From contig NZ_JAKGTI010000001.1 of NCBI RefSeq assembly GCF_021568695.1, forward strand, positions 1 through 64,000: 64,000 nt of DNA, read 5' to 3'. Position numbers and translations under genes: made by a program. Positions 16,894 to 26,576 of this stretch are shown here, piece by piece (the first letter of the stretch is position 1; each line of letters begins with the position of its first letter). Source of the DNA: Maritalea mediterranea. GTDB lineage: Bacteria > Pseudomonadota > Alphaproteobacteria > Rhizobiales > Devosiaceae. The notes below the pieces were generated by a model that was given only the letters and a program-made list of their open reading frames with translations, made no database searches and had not been told where the DNA came from.

Positions 16894-18465
16894 ATGTTTC
16901 AAAGTCTGGGCGATCGGTTAAGCGGCATTTTTGATGGGCTGACACGGCGCGGCAATCTGTCTGAAAGTGACGTGAATGCAGCCCTGCGCGAAGTTCGCCG
17001 GGCCCTGATTGAAGCCGACGTGTCTTTGGAAGTGGTGCGCGGCTTTATCGAGCAGGTGCGCGACCGGGCCGTGGGCGCCGAAGTCACCAAATCCGTAACC
17101 CCCGGCCAGCAAGTCGTCAAAATCGTCAATGACGAATTGGTCGCCGTGCTGGGCACTGAGGCCGCACCGCTTGATTTGAATGCCACCCCGCCCGTCGCCA
17201 TTATGATGGTCGGTTTGCAAGGCGCGGGTAAAACCACCGCCACAGGTAAGATCGCCAAGCGCCTCAAGGAAAAGCAAAACAAAAAGGTTTTGCTCGCCTC
17301 TCTCGATACACGCCGCCCTGCCGCGATGGAACAATTGCGGGTGCTGGGCGAGCAGATCGACGTGGATACGCTGGAGATCGTTCAGGGCCAAAACCCGGTT
17401 GAGATCGCCAAGCGGGCGCAAAAAGAAGCCAAACTGGGCGGCTATGATGTGCTGTTTCTCGATACAGCGGGCCGCACCCATATTGATGAAGAATTGATGG
17501 CCGAAACCGCTGAAATTAAAGCGGCCACCAACCCCCATGAAGTTTTGCTGGTAGCTGACGCGCTGACAGGTCAGGACGCGGTCAATCTGGCCCGCTCCTT
17601 TGATGAGCGTGTGAGCGTCACCGGCATTATGCTGACCCGTATTGATGGTGATGGCCGCGGCGGTGCCGCCCTCTCCATGCGCGCAGTGACCGGCAAGCCG
17701 ATTAAATTGCTCGGCACCGGCGAAAAGCTTGAGGATCTGGAAGATTTCCACCCCTCACGCGTCGCCGACAGGATTTTGGGCATGGGCGATATTGTGTCGC
17801 TGGTGGAAAAAGCCGCCGACACCGTGTCGCAAGAAGAAGCGGCCAAAATGGCCAAGAAAATGAAGAAGGGGGTTTTCGATCTCGATGATTTGAAAAACCA
17901 ACTGCTTCAGATGAAAAAAATGGGCGGCATGGGCGGCCTGATGGGCATGATGCCTGGCATGGGCAAGATGAAAAAGCAGCTGGATGGCGCCAACTTCGAT
18001 GAGAAGATTTTCGACCGCCAGGTGGCCATCATCCAGTCCATGACCAAAAAAGAACGCGCCACCCCAGCCTTACTGAATGCCTCCCGCCGCAAGCGTATTG
18101 CAGCCGGTTCTGGCACCTCAGTACAAGACATCAATAAGCTGATCAAAATGCACCGCCAAATGGCCGACATGATGAAAAAAATGTCCAAAGGCAAAGGCGG
18201 TTTGGCCGGTATGCTTGGGGGCATGATGCCGGGCGGTATGGGCGGCATGCCCAATATCGACCCCTCAAAGCTGGACCCCAAAATGCTGGCCGAGATGGAA
18301 AAGCAAATGGGCGCGGGCGGCGACATGCCGGATTTGCAGCAATTGCAGGATCAGACAGGCGGCAAAAAGGAATTGCCCAAAAGCGTTGATGATCTGCTCA
18401 AAGGCGGCGCGGCCCCCCGTTTTCCCGGCCTGCCCGGTCTCGGCCCCAGAGGGGGTAAGAAATAG
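16894..18465 (+). CDS. ffh: Signal recognition particle protein Ffh
   Basis: A 523-residue SRP GTPase subunit. The NG domain carries G-L-Q-G-A-G-K-T-T, the DTRRPAA motif, D-T-A-G-R-T-H and T-R-I-D-G-D-G-R-G-G; the C-terminal M domain is methionine-rich (M-G-G-M-G-G-L-M-G-M-M) and binds SRP RNA and signal sequences. It works with FtsY encoded nearby. I start at the ATG at 16894 (MFQSLG) because AAGAGGTG precedes it; an in-frame ATG at 16837 would add 19 residues unlike the family. The stop overlaps the next start by one base (TAGTG). Confidence 0.97.
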   Translation: MFQSLGDRLSGIFDGLTRRGNLSESDVNAALREVRRALIEADVSLEVVRGFIEQVRDRAVGAEVTKSVTPGQQVVKIVNDELVAVLGTEAAPLDLNATPPVAIMMVGLQGAGKTTATGKIAKRLKEKQNKKVLLASLDTRRPAAMEQLRVLGEQIDVDTLEIVQGQNPVEIAKRAQKEAKLGGYDVLFLDTAGRTHIDEELMAETAEIKAATNPHEVLLVADALTGQDAVNLARSFDERVSVTGIMLTRIDGDGRGGAALSMRAVTGKPIKLLGTGEKLEDLEDFHPSRVADRILGMGDIVSLVEKAADTVSQEEAAKMAKKMKKGVFDLDDLKNQLLQMKKMGGMGGLMGMMPGMGKMKKQLDGANFDEKIFDRQVAIIQSMTKKERATPALLNASRRKRIAAGSGTSVQDINKLIKMHRQMADMMKKMSKGKGGLAGMLGGMMPGGMGGMPNIDPSKLDPKMLAEMEKQMGAGGDMPDLQQLQDQTGGKKELPKSVDDLLKGGAAPRFPGLPGLGPRGGKK

Positions 18466-18977
18466 TGGTCACCATTCCAACGCTTGAAACAGAACGCCTT
18501 GTTCTTCGTCCCCTTAAGTCCGAAGATTTTGACAGCTATGCGCAAATCGCTGCTGACGGTGAATGGTCTCAATTCGTCGGAGGTCCAATGGACCAGGGCA
18601 AAGCTTGGCGCGCCATGGCCACATTGATTGGCCACTGGACGTTGCGTGGCCACGGCATGTTTGCGGTGGAAGAAAAATCAAGCGGCAAATTTGTCGGTAT
18701 TATCGGCCACTGGAATCCGATCAATTGGCCGGAACCGGAAATTGCATACACCTTGGCGCAACACGCAGCGGGCAAAGGCTATGCCACCGAAGCCGTGCGC
18801 AAAATGATTGACTACACCTTCAATGAGCTCAAATGGAACACTGTGGTGAGCTATATTGATGACAACAATATTCCATCCCAAAAAGTTGCCCAACGGGTGG
18901 GCGCTATTGCGGAGGATTTGATCGATTTGGGGGGAAGCCCCGCGCGGGTTTATCGACACCCCAATCCAAACAACTAA
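18465..18977 (+). CDS. GNAT family N-acetyltransferase
   Basis: A 170-residue acetyltransferase resembling the RimJ/RimL-type GNAT group: it begins [11 protein letters not shown] and has an acetyl-CoA binding segment around [15 protein letters not shown]. The substrate cannot be told from sequence; protein N-termini or small amines are possible. The GTG start at 18465 overlaps the ffh stop, so it depends on ffh translation. Confidence 0.88.
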   Translation: MVTIPTLETERLVLRPLKSEDFDSYAQIAADGEWSQFVGGPMDQGKAWRAMATLIGHWTLRGHGMFAVEEKSSGKFVGIIGHWNPINWPEPEIAYTLAQHAAGKGYATEAVRKMIDYTFNELKWNTVVSYIDDNNIPSQKVAQRVGAIAEDLIDLGGSPARVYRHPNPNN

Positions 18978-19030
18978 ATCAACGAAATTACCGCCCGAAA
19001 GCGGTTAAAAGCCAAATTAGGAGAAGTTCA

Positions 19031-19429
19031 ATGGCCATTAAAATTCGTTTGTCACGCGGCGGTTCTAAAAAGCGCCCTTATTACCATGTTGTTGTTGCTG
19101 ACGTGCGCGCACCACGCGACGGCCGCTTTATCGAGCGCATCGGTTCTTACAACCCAATGTTGCCAAAAGACTCAGAAGACCGCATCAAGCTGGACAAAGA
19201 GCGCGTTGAGCATTGGTTGAGCGTCGGCGCCCAGCCAACTGACCGTGTGCACCGCTTCTTGGACGCTGAAGGCTTGTTGAAGCGCGAAGCACGCAACAAC
19301 CCGAAAAAAGCCCTTCCAGGTAAAAAAGCCCAAGAGCGTTTGGAAGAAAAGCGTCAAGCTGAAGAAGATGCGAAGGCTGCTGCTGAAGCTGAAGCCGAAG
19401 CACCAGCAGAAGAAAACGCTGCAGAGTAA
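19031..19429 (+). CDS. rpsP: 30S ribosomal protein S16
   Basis: A 132-residue S16 with the conserved core [14 protein letters not shown] and [10 protein letters not shown]. The last 30 or so residues are an Ala/Glu-rich tail beyond the usual 80-90-residue core, as often seen in Hyphomicrobiales. AGGAGAA precedes the ATG. A small hairpin (TTCTGA/TCAGAA, 19433-19450) separates it from rimM. Confidence 0.97.
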   Translation: MAIKIRLSRGGSKKRPYYHVVVADVRAPRDGRFIERIGSYNPMLPKDSEDRIKLDKERVEHWLSVGAQPTDRVHRFLDAEGLLKREARNNPKKALPGKKAQERLEEKRQAEEDAKAAAEAEAEAPAEENAAE

Positions 19430-19473
19430 GTCTTCTGAACCTTTTCAGAAATTGACTGCATAAGGAATACGCC

Positions 19474-20016
19474 ATGGGCAGTACAAAAAACGATAATCTG
19501 GTTCTTATGGGTCAGATCGGTGCTGCCCACGGCATCAAAGGCGAAGTGCGGATCAAGAGTTTTACCGAAAATCCACTTGATCTGGCCGCCTATTCGCCAC
19601 TGTTGACCAACAGGGCAAACCAAACCATCACCATCAAAAAAGCGCGTTTGCAAAAAAACATGCTCGTCGCGGTGCTTGAAGAATCCAAAAGCCGCAACGA
19701 TGCTGAAGCGCTGAACGGCACCAAACTCTATGTGCCGCGCGAAAGCCTGCCGCAAACCGATGATGAAGATGAGTTTTACCACACCGATTTGATTGGGCTG
19801 AACGCCCGCACACCGGACGGCGACCCGCTGGGCACCGTTGCGGCCGTGCAAAATTATGGCGCTGGCGACGTGCTGGAAATTCGTCCGCCCAAAGGCCCAA
19901 CCGATCTTTATCCCTTCACCAAGCAAAGCGTGCCCACCATCAATTTGGCCGAAGGCTATTTGATCATTGTGCCTGCTGTCGAAGTGATCGTGGACGATGA
20001 TGAGGCGTTTGAGTGA
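19474..20016 (+). CDS. rimM: Ribosome maturation factor RimM
   Basis: A 180-residue 16S processing factor that binds S19 and helps mature the 30S head. The N-terminal barrel starts with [14 protein letters not shown], and the PRC-barrel half contains Y-H-T-D-L-I-G-L and the [11 protein letters not shown] block. It sits between rpsP and trmD as in most bacteria, and its stop overlaps the trmD ATG by one base. Confidence 0.96.
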   Translation: MGSTKNDNLVLMGQIGAAHGIKGEVRIKSFTENPLDLAAYSPLLTNRANQTITIKKARLQKNMLVAVLEESKSRNDAEALNGTKLYVPRESLPQTDDEDEFYHTDLIGLNARTPDGDPLGTVAAVQNYGAGDVLEIRPPKGPTDLYPFTKQSVPTINLAEGYLIIVPAVEVIVDDDEAFE

Positions 20017-20714
20017 TGGCGTTTAAAGCCGACATCATCACCCTGTTTCCTGACCTGTTCCCCGGCCCCTTGGGCGCCTCCATCATTGGCCGCGCCGCTG
20101 AAAATGGCACATGGTCTCTCAACGCCACCCAATTGCGCGATTTTGCCACCGACAAACACAAAAAGGTGGATGACACGCCTGCTGGCGGCGGCCCCGGCCT
20201 GGTGCTCAAACCCGACATTTTGGCCAAAGCCATTGACCACATCTCGCCAGAAGACGATCCGCGCCCGCGCATTTTGATGAGCCCGCGCGGCAAACCGTTT
20301 GACCAGCAAATGGCCCGCGACTGGGCAAATGGCCCCGGCGTGGTGATGGTGTGCGGCCGCTTTGAAGGCGTCGACCAACGCGTGATCGACAAGCGCCACC
20401 TCACCGAAGTCTCCATTGGCGACTTTGTGCTGTGCGGCGGCGAAGTGGCCGCCATGGCCATGCTGGAAGCCACCGTGCGCCTGCTCCCCGGCGTTATGGG
20501 CTCCGCCGAAAGCGAAGCCGACGAAAGTTTCGAAAATGGCTTGCTGGAATATCCGCAATATACCCGCCCCGCAGAGTTCGAAGGCACCCCCATCCCCGAC
20601 ATCGTCACCTCCGGCGACCACAAAAAAGTCGCGCAATGGCGACAGGAACAGTCCGAAGAACTGACCAAGCAGAACCGGCCGGATTTGTGGGTGCGGTATA
20701 AGCGCGAAACCTAA
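20016..20714 (+). CDS. trmD: tRNA (guanine-N1)-methyltransferase TrmD
   Basis: A 232-residue SPOUT methyltransferase making m1G37 in tRNA. The start [10 protein letters not shown], the [10 protein letters not shown] motif and the AdoMet knot region [10 protein letters not shown] and [11 protein letters not shown] are all present. A GTG one codon upstream is also possible; the ATG at 20016 overlapping the rimM stop is preferred. Usually rplS follows directly; here two minus-strand frames intervene. Confidence 0.97.
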   Translation: MAFKADIITLFPDLFPGPLGASIIGRAAENGTWSLNATQLRDFATDKHKKVDDTPAGGGPGLVLKPDILAKAIDHISPEDDPRPRILMSPRGKPFDQQMARDWANGPGVVMVCGRFEGVDQRVIDKRHLTEVSIGDFVLCGGEVAAMAMLEATVRLLPGVMGSAESEADESFENGLLEYPQYTRPAEFEGTPIPDIVTSGDHKKVAQWRQEQSEELTKQNRPDLWVRYKRET

Positions 20715-20717
20715 GCG

Positions 20718-21026
20718 TTACGCCCCAAACATCTTCTCATAATGAGCGCGGACCAAAAGCGCAATCGCTGTCGCAGCACCGCCGTCAATCTCTGCATTCA
20801 CCGCATTCAGCGCAAACACCAATTGCCGCTTATGGTGCTCGACCACCCGCAAGGCTTGCCATTTCATTGCCGCCGCCGCATCCCGATTGTCCGCATCTTG
20901 CGGCGTGTCCGCAGGCTTCAATTTCGAGAAATGCTTTTCCATCGTCTCCCGGCCCAGCCGCGCCTCCAGCATCACCCGCGCCATCAACAGCTCTTCGCCA
21001 CACCAATAGGGCTCTGGTGATTGCAA
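20718..21026 (-). pseudogene. Downstream half of a stop-split hypothetical gene
   Basis: An open frame of about 102 residues, helical in character, of no family I recognise. It is in exactly the same frame as the upstream 21027-21515 frame, separated only by one TAA codon (21027-21029). Its first possible start codon is the TTG right after that stop, with no ribosome site; the first ATG is 14 codons later. Either it is a separately translated short gene or the C-terminal part of a 265-codon gene broken by a nonsense change. Confidence 0.5.
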
Positions 21027-21515
21027 TTAAAGATCAAGCAAACTCGCCACAACCCGCTCGCAGTCCGCACGAGCCGACGCAAAATGTTCACAAAACGACC
21101 CAGCCAAATAAGCGAAATGGCTGACAAAATGCACAAATTGATGCTGCGCATCGAGCACACAAAAATCATCAACCGCTTTTGCCTGCCGTACAAACAATTC
21201 AGCAATCTGGGGTGCCGCCCGTTGCGGTTCCAGCTTACCGCTATCAATCAACCCGCCGAGCATCAGCACCCCGTATGACTGAGCGATTACCCCGTCGGGC
21301 TCATCAATCCACGACAGCAACTCTTCAAGCGCGTCCTGTGCGTCTGCCGTGCTGAACGCCGCATCGGTGCAATAGTGGTAGAATGCTGTGTAGGTCTGAT
21401 CGGCTTTATCCTCCCGGAAAGTCGAAAGCATCTCGTGCAGTTTTGTTGGCATAATATCACTATAAATTTGGTCAAATTGTCCATGTCGGCTATATAAACG
21501 CCCAGTGACTGTCAA
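21027..21515 (-). CDS. Hypothetical protein, possibly truncated by an in-frame stop
   Basis: A frame of up to 162 residues; an internal start at 21452 (MPTKLHEM) would give 141. I do not recognise the family. It is rich in helix-forming residues with several aromatic and Cys/His residues in the second half (F-V-H-F-V-S-H-F). No signal peptide is seen. It ends at a lone TAA, after which the same frame continues for 102 codons. The pair lies between trmD and rplS against the direction of that operon, so it looks like an insertion there. Confidence 0.55.
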   Translation of the reverse strand: MTVTGRLYSRHGQFDQIYSDIMPTKLHEMLSTFREDKADQTYTAFYHYCTDAAFSTADAQDALEELLSWIDEPDGVIAQSYGVLMLGGLIDSGKLEPQRAAPQIAELFVRQAKAVDDFCVLDAQHQFVHFVSHFAYLAGSFCEHFASARADCERVVASLLDL

Positions 21516-21695
21516 GAATTGGCACTGGCGGCAGTTCAGTTACTGGCGGACAAGACGGTTAGGGTTTGAAGGTCACCATAAAAATCCGCCAAACCCCAAT
21601 ATTTCCGCCCTTTTCGCCAGAAAACCCATAGACTCAGTCCGTTTTTTGCGTTATAGCCCGCCAGACTAATTTTGTCTTTAAACACCAAGACCGGT

Positions 21696-21742
21696 GAATT
21701 CGTCCCTTTTTCGCGCCTTATGGCGAGGTGAAATTCGGGACG
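21696..21742 (+). promoter_or_regulatory. Possible structured leader upstream of rplS
   Basis: CGTCCC (21701-21706) can pair with GGGACG (21737-21742), enclosing an inner hairpin CGCC-TTAT-GGCG (21714-21725). It lies 34 bases before the rplS start. Ribosomal protein leaders are often autoregulatory, but no known class is matched here. Confidence 0.3.
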
Positions 21743-21775
21743 CTCTGACTGGCATCAGAACAATCGGACGAAAAA

Positions 21776-22291
21776 ATGAACATTATTCAGCAGCTTGAAA
21801 AAGAGCAGCGCGAAGAGCTTGAAGCCAAGCGCGAAATTCCAGAATTCTCTCACGGCGACACCGTTAAAGTTTGGGTGAAAGTACGTGAAGGCGACAAAGA
21901 ACGTTTGCAGGCGTATGAAGGCGTTGTAATTGCGCGTTCAGGTTCCGGCCTCAATGAAAGCTTCACCGTGCGTAAGATTTCATACGGCGAAGGCGTTGAA
22001 CGGGTTTTCCCGATCTACTCACCCATCATTGACCGCATTGAAGTGTTGCGTCGCGGTAAAGTCCGTCGCGCCAAGCTTTACTATTTGCGTGAGCGTCGCG
22101 GTAAATCTGCGCGTATCTTTGAAGCCACAAACGCCCGCACCAAGCGCATTCAGGACGGTGAGCGCCAAGCTGCTGCCGACGCCCGCGCCCAACGCGAAGC
22201 GGACAAGGCTGCTGCAAAAGAAGCACAAGAGGCCGCTGCCAAGGCTGAAGCCGAAGCCAGCGCCGCTGAAGAAGAAGCCAAATCTGAATAG
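21776..22291 (+). CDS. rplS: 50S ribosomal protein L19
   Basis: A 171-residue L19. The core ([11 protein letters not shown] through S-G-K-S-A-R-I) is about 120 residues and well conserved; a 50-residue Ala/Glu/Lys-rich tail follows, similar in composition to the S16 tail. It has its own upstream region of about 260 bases and a strong terminator, so it is probably transcribed separately from trmD. Confidence 0.97.
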   Translation: MNIIQQLEKEQREELEAKREIPEFSHGDTVKVWVKVREGDKERLQAYEGVVIARSGSGLNESFTVRKISYGEGVERVFPIYSPIIDRIEVLRRGKVRRAKLYYLRERRGKSARIFEATNARTKRIQDGERQAAADARAQREADKAAAKEAQEAAAKAEAEASAAEEEAKSE

Positions 22292-22317
22292 ATTGATTTC
22301 TTTCTCTTCTCCTTTTG

Positions 22318-22350
22318 AAAACCCCGGCCTTTGTGCCGGGGTTTTTGTTT
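22318..22350 (+). terminator. rplS intrinsic terminator
   Basis: A 9-bp stem AACCCCGGC/GCCGGGGTT with a six-base loop is followed by TTTGTTTG. It lies 28 bases after the rplS stop. Confidence 0.9.
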
Positions 22351-22369
22351 GTCGAAAAAGAGTTTTACA

Positions 22370-22800
22370 CCCACGATTGAGCGGCGGCTTGTTTGCCCTC
22401 ACGCCCCGTGGCAGGGCCCCTAACCGACGCGGGCACGGCAAAAAAGCTAGCCAGCGTCCTCGCTTTACTCGTGCACTCTTTTCTCTCGCAATTAAATGCC
22501 GCAGCGCCTCCCCACCCACCGTTGTCACCCCGGACTTGATCCGGGGTCCAAGCAGCTTTAGCGAGGGTACACAACAGGTGTGTTTTCGCCAAATCACCAC
22601 CGCTACATGGATCACCGGATCAAGTCCGGTAATGACGTGAGAGAGTGACGTTGCGCCCTGCACAGCATAAGAGCGGGACACCCATCGGCGGGGGTGCCGG
22701 GGTAGTGAGCGCAGCGAACGACGGCGGCGCGTAAAAATGTCGGGGATGCCGGGGTAGCAAACGCAGTGAGCCACGGCGGCAAGAAAAACCAAACCACCCC
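22370..22800 (+). repeat. Composite palindromic repeat, copy 3
   Basis: This copy lies between convergent rplS and putA and is the clearest full-length example. A flanking module (about 22370-22510) precedes palindrome A1 at 22527-22547, a central hairpin ACACA/TGTGT at 22569-22583, palindrome A2 at 22611-22633 (one arm mismatch), a conserved link containing CCTGCACAGCATAAGAGCGG, and two GC-rich B units from about 22686 to 22790. No gene is seen in the 571-base gap. Confidence 0.88.
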
Positions 22801-22862
22801 ACCCTAAATCCCTCCCCATCAAGGGGAGGGACTTAGGTGCGTCTATACGGGCGTAAAAACCA

Positions 22863-25800
22863 CTAGCTGGTCTGTGCCAGCAGCGACGCATTGCCGCCGG
22901 CGGCGGTGGTGTCGATGCAGATGGCGCGTTCGTGCACGAAGCCGGCCACGTCGTGTGGGCTGGTGATAAAGGGCACAATCGGCCCTTCCAGCGCGGCAAT
23001 GGCGGCGCGTAGCTTTTTGATGCCGTCACCCTGGCCAGCCAGCGCTACCGCATCAATGGACAAACCATCCAGCTTTTGAGGGTCCATCGCGCCTTCAATC
23101 AGGCTGATCGGGGCCCCCGCCGCTTTAAGACGGGCCAGCTCAGATGGTAATGGCGTGCCCACAACCACCAGCTTATTGCCCCACAACAGCGCTGCCTTGG
23201 CCAGTTCAATTAGATCATTGCCGCCGCCAACAGCCAGAATGCGGCCGCGTGGCGTATAGCTGATGCGGTTGAACTCACCAGTTGGTCCGGGCAATTCCTG
23301 TGCCATTTTTGGCTCGCGATCACCCAGAATTTGCGCCCGATCGTCACGATCTGCCCATTCGATAGAGGAGATTTCCTCAAAGGCTGTGGCGATATCAATG
23401 GCGCCGATTTGCCCGGTTTCTGCAATTTTATGCGCCCGCTTGGCCACGCGGAAGCGTGGCAAATAGTTCGGGCCACCGGCTTTCGGCCCGGTGCCGGAAT
23501 AGCCTTCGCCGCCAAAAGGTTGTGAGCCGACAATTGCCCCGATTTGGTTGCGGTTGACATAGAAATTGCCCACCTTGATCCGCTTGCCAATCGCCTCAAC
23601 CCGACTGTCCATACGGGTGTGCAACCCGAAAGTAAGGCCAAAACCTATGGCGTTCACTGCATCGACGACCTTGTTGATGTCGCGCGCCTTAAAGGTGGCC
23701 ACATGCAGCACAGGGCCGAACACTTCGCGCTCCAACTCCTCAATGCCGCTAACTTTGAAGATATGCGGTTCCACAAAATGCCCGCCTTCCGGCGCCTTGA
23801 TTTTCTTGAGCAAGCGCCCTTCTTCGGTCAGCTTGGCGCAATAATCGGAAATGTCCTTTTGCGCCTCGGCATCAATCACCGGGCCAATATCGGTGGCCAG
23901 ATCCCACGGATTGCCCACCTGCATCGCTTCCAGCCCGCCATAGAGCATGTCAAGCACATGATCGGCGACATCTTCCTGCACATAAAGCATGCGCAAGGCT
24001 GAACAGCGCTGACCCGCACTCTGGAACGAGGAGGCGAGAATGTCACGGATCGCTTGTTCAGGCAGCGCGGTGCTGTCCACAATCATCGCGTTTAACCCGC
24101 CTGTTTCGGCGATCAGCATCGCATCGCTCTCCGCGGTTTGCGCCAATTGCTTGTCGATCAGCTTGGCCACTTCGGTGGAGCCAGTGAAGCAGACGCCCCC
24201 CAAACCAGGCTGAGAGGTGAGCGCTGCGCCAATATCGCCTGCGCCCGGCACCAGAATCAACGCGTCCTTCGGCACGCCAGCATCATGCAACAGCTCCACG
24301 GCCCGTGCGCCCATAAGGGGGCTTTGCTCTGCCGGCTTGGCCACAACGGCGTTGCCCGCCACCAGCGCCGCGGCCACCTGGCCGGTGAAAATCGCCAGCG
24401 GGAAGTTCCACGGCGAAATACAAGCGATCACGCCACGCGCTTCGTCCTGATCGCCCAAACGCTCGGCTTCATTGGCGTAAAAGCGCAAAAAGTCCACCGC
24501 TTCACGCACCTCGGCCACCCCGTCAAACAGGCTTTTGCCTGCCTCGCGGGTTGCCAGCGCAAACAATTCAGCCGCATGCTTTTCATAAAGGTTAGCCGCC
24601 TTGCGCAAAGCTTTCGCTCGTTCCGCCGGGGCCTTCTTGCCCCAGGCCTTTTGGCCCTTCGCCGCCAGCTCGACCGCTTTGGCCACGGCAGCGGGTGTAG
24701 CATTGGCAATCTCGCCCACATGATCTTTGGGGTTGGCCGGATTGACCAGCTTTTGCACCTTGCCCTTTTCGCCCAAAGCATCATCCAGTGCAAAAATCCA
24801 TTTGTGATCACCGGCAAACTTGGACCGGGCGGCATCCAGTTCGTGATATTCAACCGGATCGGTCAAATCCCAGCCCTTGGCGTTCAAGCGCTTTTCACCG
24901 AACAAATCCTTTGGCATCGGAATTTTGTCATTGGCGATTTGATCCAGCGCCAGCACTTCCGTAATCGGATCGGACACAATCATGCTGGGCGGAATCTTTT
25001 TGTCATAGACCTGGTTCACAAAGCTGGAATTGGCGCCATTTTCCAGCAAGCGGCGCACCAGATAGGCCAGCAGATCGCGGTGCGCCCCCACCGGCGCATA
25101 GATCCGGCAGCGGGTTTCATTCTTTTGCCGCAAGGTTTCATGCAAGCCTTCGCCCATGCCGTGCAGACGCTGGAACTCGAAACCTTCACGATCATTGCCC
25201 GCCATCTGCAGCACCGCCGTGGCGCTATGCGCATTGTGGGTGGCAAATTGCGGGTAAATACGATCGCGCATGTCCAGCAATTTGCGGGCACAGGCCAGAT
25301 AGGACACATCGGTATTCACCTTGCGGGTAAAGACCGGATAGCCCTCAAGCCCCATCACTTGTGCCCGCTTGATCTCGGTATCCCAATAAGCGCCCTTCAC
25401 CAGCCGCACCATGATTTTGCGGTCCAGCTTTTCCGCCAAAGCATAAAGCCAATCAATGGCATATGACGCGCGCGGGCCATAAGCCTGCACCACCACGCCA
25501 AACCCATCCCAACCTTCCAGGGCCGGGTTAGCCAATACTTTTTCGATAATGTCGAAAGAGAGGTCGAGACGATCTGCCTCTTCTGCGTCAATGTTCAAAC
25601 CCATTTGCGCCTTGGCTGCCGGTTTCACCAGCTCCAGCACCCGCTCAACCATTTCATCCACCATGGTTTCGCGCTTGCCATATTCATAGCGCGGGTGAAG
25701 CGCCGACAATTTAATGGAGATGCCGGGATTCTTGCGCACATCGCCATGCACCGCATCCTTGGCCAGCCGATGGATCGCATCGAGATAGGCGGCGTGATAG

Positions 25801-26426
25801 CGCTGCGCATCTTTTTCCGTACGCGCCGCTTCCCCCAACATGTCAAAAGAATAAGTATAGCCTTTGGCCATCGGCTTTGCGCCATTGGACAAGGCTTCCT
25901 CAATGGTGCGGCCCAGCACAAATTGCGAGCCCATAATTCGCATGGCCTGCCCGACTGCGGTGCGGATCACTGGCTCCGACATCCGACGGCCCAAAAGGCT
26001 CAACGGCCGAAAGACCCCGCCGCCTTTGCGGTCATTCAGCAAGGTCTTGGACACCACGAGCCCGAGCGTAGAGGCTTCCACCAAGAGGCTCTCCGCAGCA
26101 CCCAGATGTTGCGCCCAGTCTTCGTCAACAATCTTGTCTTTGATCAGATCATCAATGGTCGGCCCGTCGGGCACCCGCAACATGGCTTCGGCCAGACACA
26201 TCAGCGCAATGCCTTCATCCGTCGACAAGCCATATTCCGCTAAAAAGGTTTCCATCAGGCCCTGCTGCGCTTCATCGCGCAATTGCTGCACCAGCCGCGC
26301 CGCCTCTTCGCTGATCTTTTCCCGATCAGCAGCGTTCAGCGCCGCCATATCCAACAGGCGCTTCACCGCCTCAGCTTCGTTAGGCAGATGGTTCGCCCGC
26401 ATTTTTTCGCGAATTTGGTCCAACAT
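22863..26426 (-). CDS. putA: Bifunctional proline dehydrogenase / glutamate-semialdehyde dehydrogenase PutA
   Basis: A 1187-residue bifunctional enzyme oxidising proline to glutamate. The FAD proline dehydrogenase barrel occupies the first half (R-L-V-K-G-A-Y-W-D-T-E motif), and the ALDH half has F-T-G-S-T-E-V-A and catalytic Cys808 in G-Q-R-C-S-A-L. About 170 residues after the ALDH core form the extra C-terminal domain of long (type B) PutA. There is no N-terminal ribbon-helix-helix, so it should not repress its own gene. Regulation probably falls to the divergent Lrp-type gene. Confidence 0.97.
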   Translation of the reverse strand: MLDQIREKMRANHLPNEAEAVKRLLDMAALNAADREKISEEAARLVQQLRDEAQQGLMETFLAEYGLSTDEGIALMCLAEAMLRVPDGPTIDDLIKDKIVDEDWAQHLGAAESLLVEASTLGLVVSKTLLNDRKGGGVFRPLSLLGRRMSEPVIRTAVGQAMRIMGSQFVLGRTIEEALSNGAKPMAKGYTYSFDMLGEAARTEKDAQRYHAAYLDAIHRLAKDAVHGDVRKNPGISIKLSALHPRYEYGKRETMVDEMVERVLELVKPAAKAQMGLNIDAEEADRLDLSFDIIEKVLANPALEGWDGFGVVVQAYGPRASYAIDWLYALAEKLDRKIMVRLVKGAYWDTEIKRAQVMGLEGYPVFTRKVNTDVSYLACARKLLDMRDRIYPQFATHNAHSATAVLQMAGNDREGFEFQRLHGMGEGLHETLRQKNETRCRIYAPVGAHRDLLAYLVRRLLENGANSSFVNQVYDKKIPPSMIVSDPITEVLALDQIANDKIPMPKDLFGEKRLNAKGWDLTDPVEYHELDAARSKFAGDHKWIFALDDALGEKGKVQKLVNPANPKDHVGEIANATPAAVAKAVELAAKGQKAWGKKAPAERAKALRKAANLYEKHAAELFALATREAGKSLFDGVAEVREAVDFLRFYANEAERLGDQDEARGVIACISPWNFPLAIFTGQVAAALVAGNAVVAKPAEQSPLMGARAVELLHDAGVPKDALILVPGAGDIGAALTSQPGLGGVCFTGSTEVAKLIDKQLAQTAESDAMLIAETGGLNAMIVDSTALPEQAIRDILASSFQSAGQRCSALRMLYVQEDVADHVLDMLYGGLEAMQVGNPWDLATDIGPVIDAEAQKDISDYCAKLTEEGRLLKKIKAPEGGHFVEPHIFKVSGIEELEREVFGPVLHVATFKARDINKVVDAVNAIGFGLTFGLHTRMDSRVEAIGKRIKVGNFYVNRNQIGAIVGSQPFGGEGYSGTGPKAGGPNYLPRFRVAKRAHKIAETGQIGAIDIATAFEEISSIEWADRDDRAQILGDREPKMAQELPGPTGEFNRISYTPRGRILAVGGGNDLIELAKAALLWGNKLVVVGTPLPSELARLKAAGAPISLIEGAMDPQKLDGLSIDAVALAGQGDGIKKLRAAIAALEGPIVPFITSPHDVAGFVHERAICIDTTAAGGNASLLAQTS

Positions 26427-26472
26427 AAGACCTCCCAGATTATTTATGATTTTCCACGATTTTACCCGATAG

Positions 26473-26525
26473 TGAATAGATCATTGGTCCATTGAGGTCT
26501 GTTTTTTAGCGATATGGTCTATTCA
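26473..26525. promoter_or_regulatory. Inverted repeat in the putA-lrp divergent promoter region
   Basis: TGAATAGA (26473-26480) and TCTATTCA (26518-26525) are exact inverted repeats whose centres lie 45 bp apart. The spacing and AT-rich setting fit wrapping by an Lrp-type octamer, probably the PutR-like protein encoded next to it. Confidence 0.5.
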
Positions 26526-26576
26526 TCTTATATCTATTAGTATAATTGTTGCGTCAGATTTAAAAAGGCAGTTCAA

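Noticed and set aside
24138-25466. 442-codon plus-strand frame opposite putA
   Set aside because: It is antisense to the conserved PutA coding sequence, a usual by-product of GC-rich codon use.
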